A stretch of DNA of 64,000 bases from an uncultured bacterium (lineage in GTDB: Bacteria > Verrucomicrobiota > Lentisphaeria > Victivallales > UBA1829): assembly GCA_902778895.1 (NCBI GenBank), contig CACYZF010000001.1:62001-126000 (forward strand), given 5' to 3'. The translations under genes were made by a program, and so were the position numbers. Below the pieces are notes generated by a model. The model did not search any database. It was not told the origin of the DNA and was given only the letters and a program-made list of their open reading frames with translations. The first letter of the stretch is position 1; each line of letters starts with the position of its first letter. Positions 62,984-64,000 of this stretch are shown piece after piece.

Positions 62984-64000
62984 ATGCTCGAAGGATTGGC
63001 CGGAAATAAGCTGAAGACGCTGGCGATGGCGTGTCTTGACGTGATTCGTCTCGTCTGGCAGGACCTTGAGGAAAAAGGCCTGCCGGCGGACAAGTTCCTG
63101 GCCGATTTCTTCCGCGCCAACCACAAATACGGCTCGCGCGACAGACACGCCATCACGAGCAGCGTTTTCGCGTTCTTCCGCTGGAAAGGCTGCCTCGAAA
63201 AGCTTTTTGAGATCGACCGGGAGAATATCCCCGGGCCCGCGCTCTCCGCGGCGCTCGCCGCCGACGATCCGTCCTGCCCCGTGTTCCCGTTCTGGTGCGA
63301 CGTGGCGCCGGACGTGCTGGCCGCGATGAAGGATCCCTTCGAACGCATCCGCACGGTCACAAATACCGATTTGGATATGGACGTGTACGATCTGGTTCCC
63401 GAGTGGATGCTCGATGAAGTGCCGGAGGCAAGCCGACAGGCGTGGCTCGACGGCCTCACATCCCATTCCCCGCTGTGGCTCCGGGCGCAGAACATCACGG
63501 CGACCGAACTCATCCGCCGCCTGGAAGCGCAGGATATCCATGCCGAACGCGGCTCCGAGGTGCTTGTGGATGCCGTGCGCGTGAAGACGCCGCATGCTCA
63601 CCCGGACCAGGTGAAGAATCTGATCGGCAATTTCGAGGTGCAGGATTATTCGTCCCAGTGCATCGTATGGCCCGCCGACCCCCTGCCGAAGGAAAAGTGG
63701 TGGGACTGCTGCTGCGGCGCGGGCGGCAAGACGCTTCAGCTTGCGGCTGTCGGCGGAAAAAAGGTTCAGATTTACGCTTCGGATATCCGTCAGGATGTGC
63801 TGGCGCAGCTGAAAAAACGTATGCTCGCGGCGAAATTCCGCAACATCATCATCACGACTCCGCTCGGCGGTGCGCTCGACGAATACGACGGCGTACTGGT
63901 CGATGCGCCGTGTTCCGCCTCGGGACGCTGGCGCCGCAATCCCGAAATGCGCTGGATTTTCAAGCAGGAAGATTTGCCGAAGCTGACCAAGACGCAGTTC
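62984..64000 (+). CDS. RsmB/NSUN-family RNA m5C methyltransferase (3' truncated)
   Basis: The gene runs off the window; about 339 residues are visible. ATG 62984 follows AGGAAAGG by about 12 nt and ispF by 20 nt. An N-terminal helical region (1-170; FFRANHKYGSRDRHAITSSVF) resembles the NusB-like end of RsmB. The SAM-binding core follows: WDCCCGAGGKTLQLA (motif I; most RsmB have DACAAPGGKT), YASDIRQDVLAQLKKR, and VDAPCSASGRWRRNPEMRW, which holds the catalytic cysteine of motif IV. It would methylate rRNA or tRNA cytosine. The second catalytic cysteine motif lies at or past the edge. Confidence 0.9.
   Translation, partial: MLEGLAGNKLKTLAMACLDVIRLVWQDLEEKGLPADKFLADFFRANHKYGSRDRHAITSSVFAFFRWKGCLEKLFEIDRENIPGPALSAALAADDPSCPVFPFWCDVAPDVLAAMKDPFERIRTVTNTDLDMDVYDLVPEWMLDEVPEASRQAWLDGLTSHSPLWLRAQNITATELIRRLEAQDIHAERGSEVLVDAVRVKTPHAHPDQVKNLIGNFEVQDYSSQCIVWPADPLPKEKWWDCCCGAGGKTLQLAAVGGKKVQIYASDIRQDVLAQLKKRMLAAKFRNIIITTPLGGALDEYDGVLVDAPCSASGRWRRNPEMRWIFKQEDLPKLTKTQF

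Overview
The window looks like a chromosomal segment of a GC-rich, Gram-negative, anaerobic bacterium. Lipopolysaccharide and outer-membrane genes (lpxD, an OmpH/Skp chaperone, a heptosyltransferase-like GT9 enzyme, several lipoproteins) indicate a diderm. A multi-subunit NAD-linked [FeFe] hydrogenase indicates fermentative or syntrophic anaerobic life, and GH5 and GH39 glycosidases indicate plant or host glycan use. The gene content and the accessory domain mixing (Sel1, ankyrin, KKPA-rich tails) suggest the Lentisphaerota/Kiritimatiellota/Verrucomicrobiota side of the PVC group, probably gut- or rumen-associated. That placement is inference; the window has no rRNA to test it.

Layout: 1-3272 holds the end of an NSS symporter with a LamG-like tail, two flavodoxin-type proteins and an EI24/CysZ-like membrane protein. 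3335-7242 holds a rubredoxin-ribbon lipoprotein, a GH5 lipoprotein, a GNAT enzyme, trpF and coaX. 7316-13145 (minus) is a type IV pilus/type II secretion motor operon: two PilB/GspE paralogues, PilT and PilC/GspF. 13355-16351 holds a phosphoesterase, a GT9 enzyme and an exported protein. 16582-24408 holds a GH39 enzyme with a histone-like tail, a thioredoxin-fold protein lacking its cysteines, a large hybrid kinase and a CDF metal exporter.

24728-32528 is the hydrogenase operon. A small [2Fe-2S] protein, a PAS-containing sensory [FeFe] hydrogenase (HydS type) and a SpoIIE-type phosphatase precede the NuoE-, NuoF- and HydA-like subunits of an electron-bifurcating or NAD-dependent hydrogenase. 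A putative H2 sensor and signalling output therefore sit in one transcription unit with the catalytic enzyme. Next come ftsB and the threonylcarbamoyl-AMP synthase gene, the fabD-fabG-acpP-fabF fatty acid cluster, a LysM lipoprotein with an ExbD-like middle domain, and the tightly overlapped phoH-pgpH-ybeY-corC-DUF502-xseA run followed by a nuclease-family gene.

46313-52371 holds hrpB and a sirtuin (minus), facing ompH-lpxD-nadA (plus). 52372-54036 is a visibly AT-rich accessory island carrying an unusual protein: a WYL-regulator-type helix-turn-helix, one membrane helix, Sel1 repeats and a C-terminal zinc ribbon, followed by an antitoxin-like small gene. 54037-60476 (minus) holds an ankyrin protein, an RdgC-like protein, a SrkA-like kinase, a DUF302 protein, an acyl-ACP thioesterase and a serine hydrolase. 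60777-64000 holds a SurA/PpiD-like chaperone, ispF and the start of an RsmB-family rRNA methyltransferase.

Promoters are easy to read: many have TTGNNN-like -35 boxes, 16-17 nt spacers and an unusually constant GTGGTATA-type extended -10. No tRNA, rRNA, CRISPR array, insertion sequence or integrase was seen. The most promising unexplained signals are the membrane HTH-Sel1 protein, a dispersed two-hairpin repeat with compensating base changes, and several unusual domain fusions.
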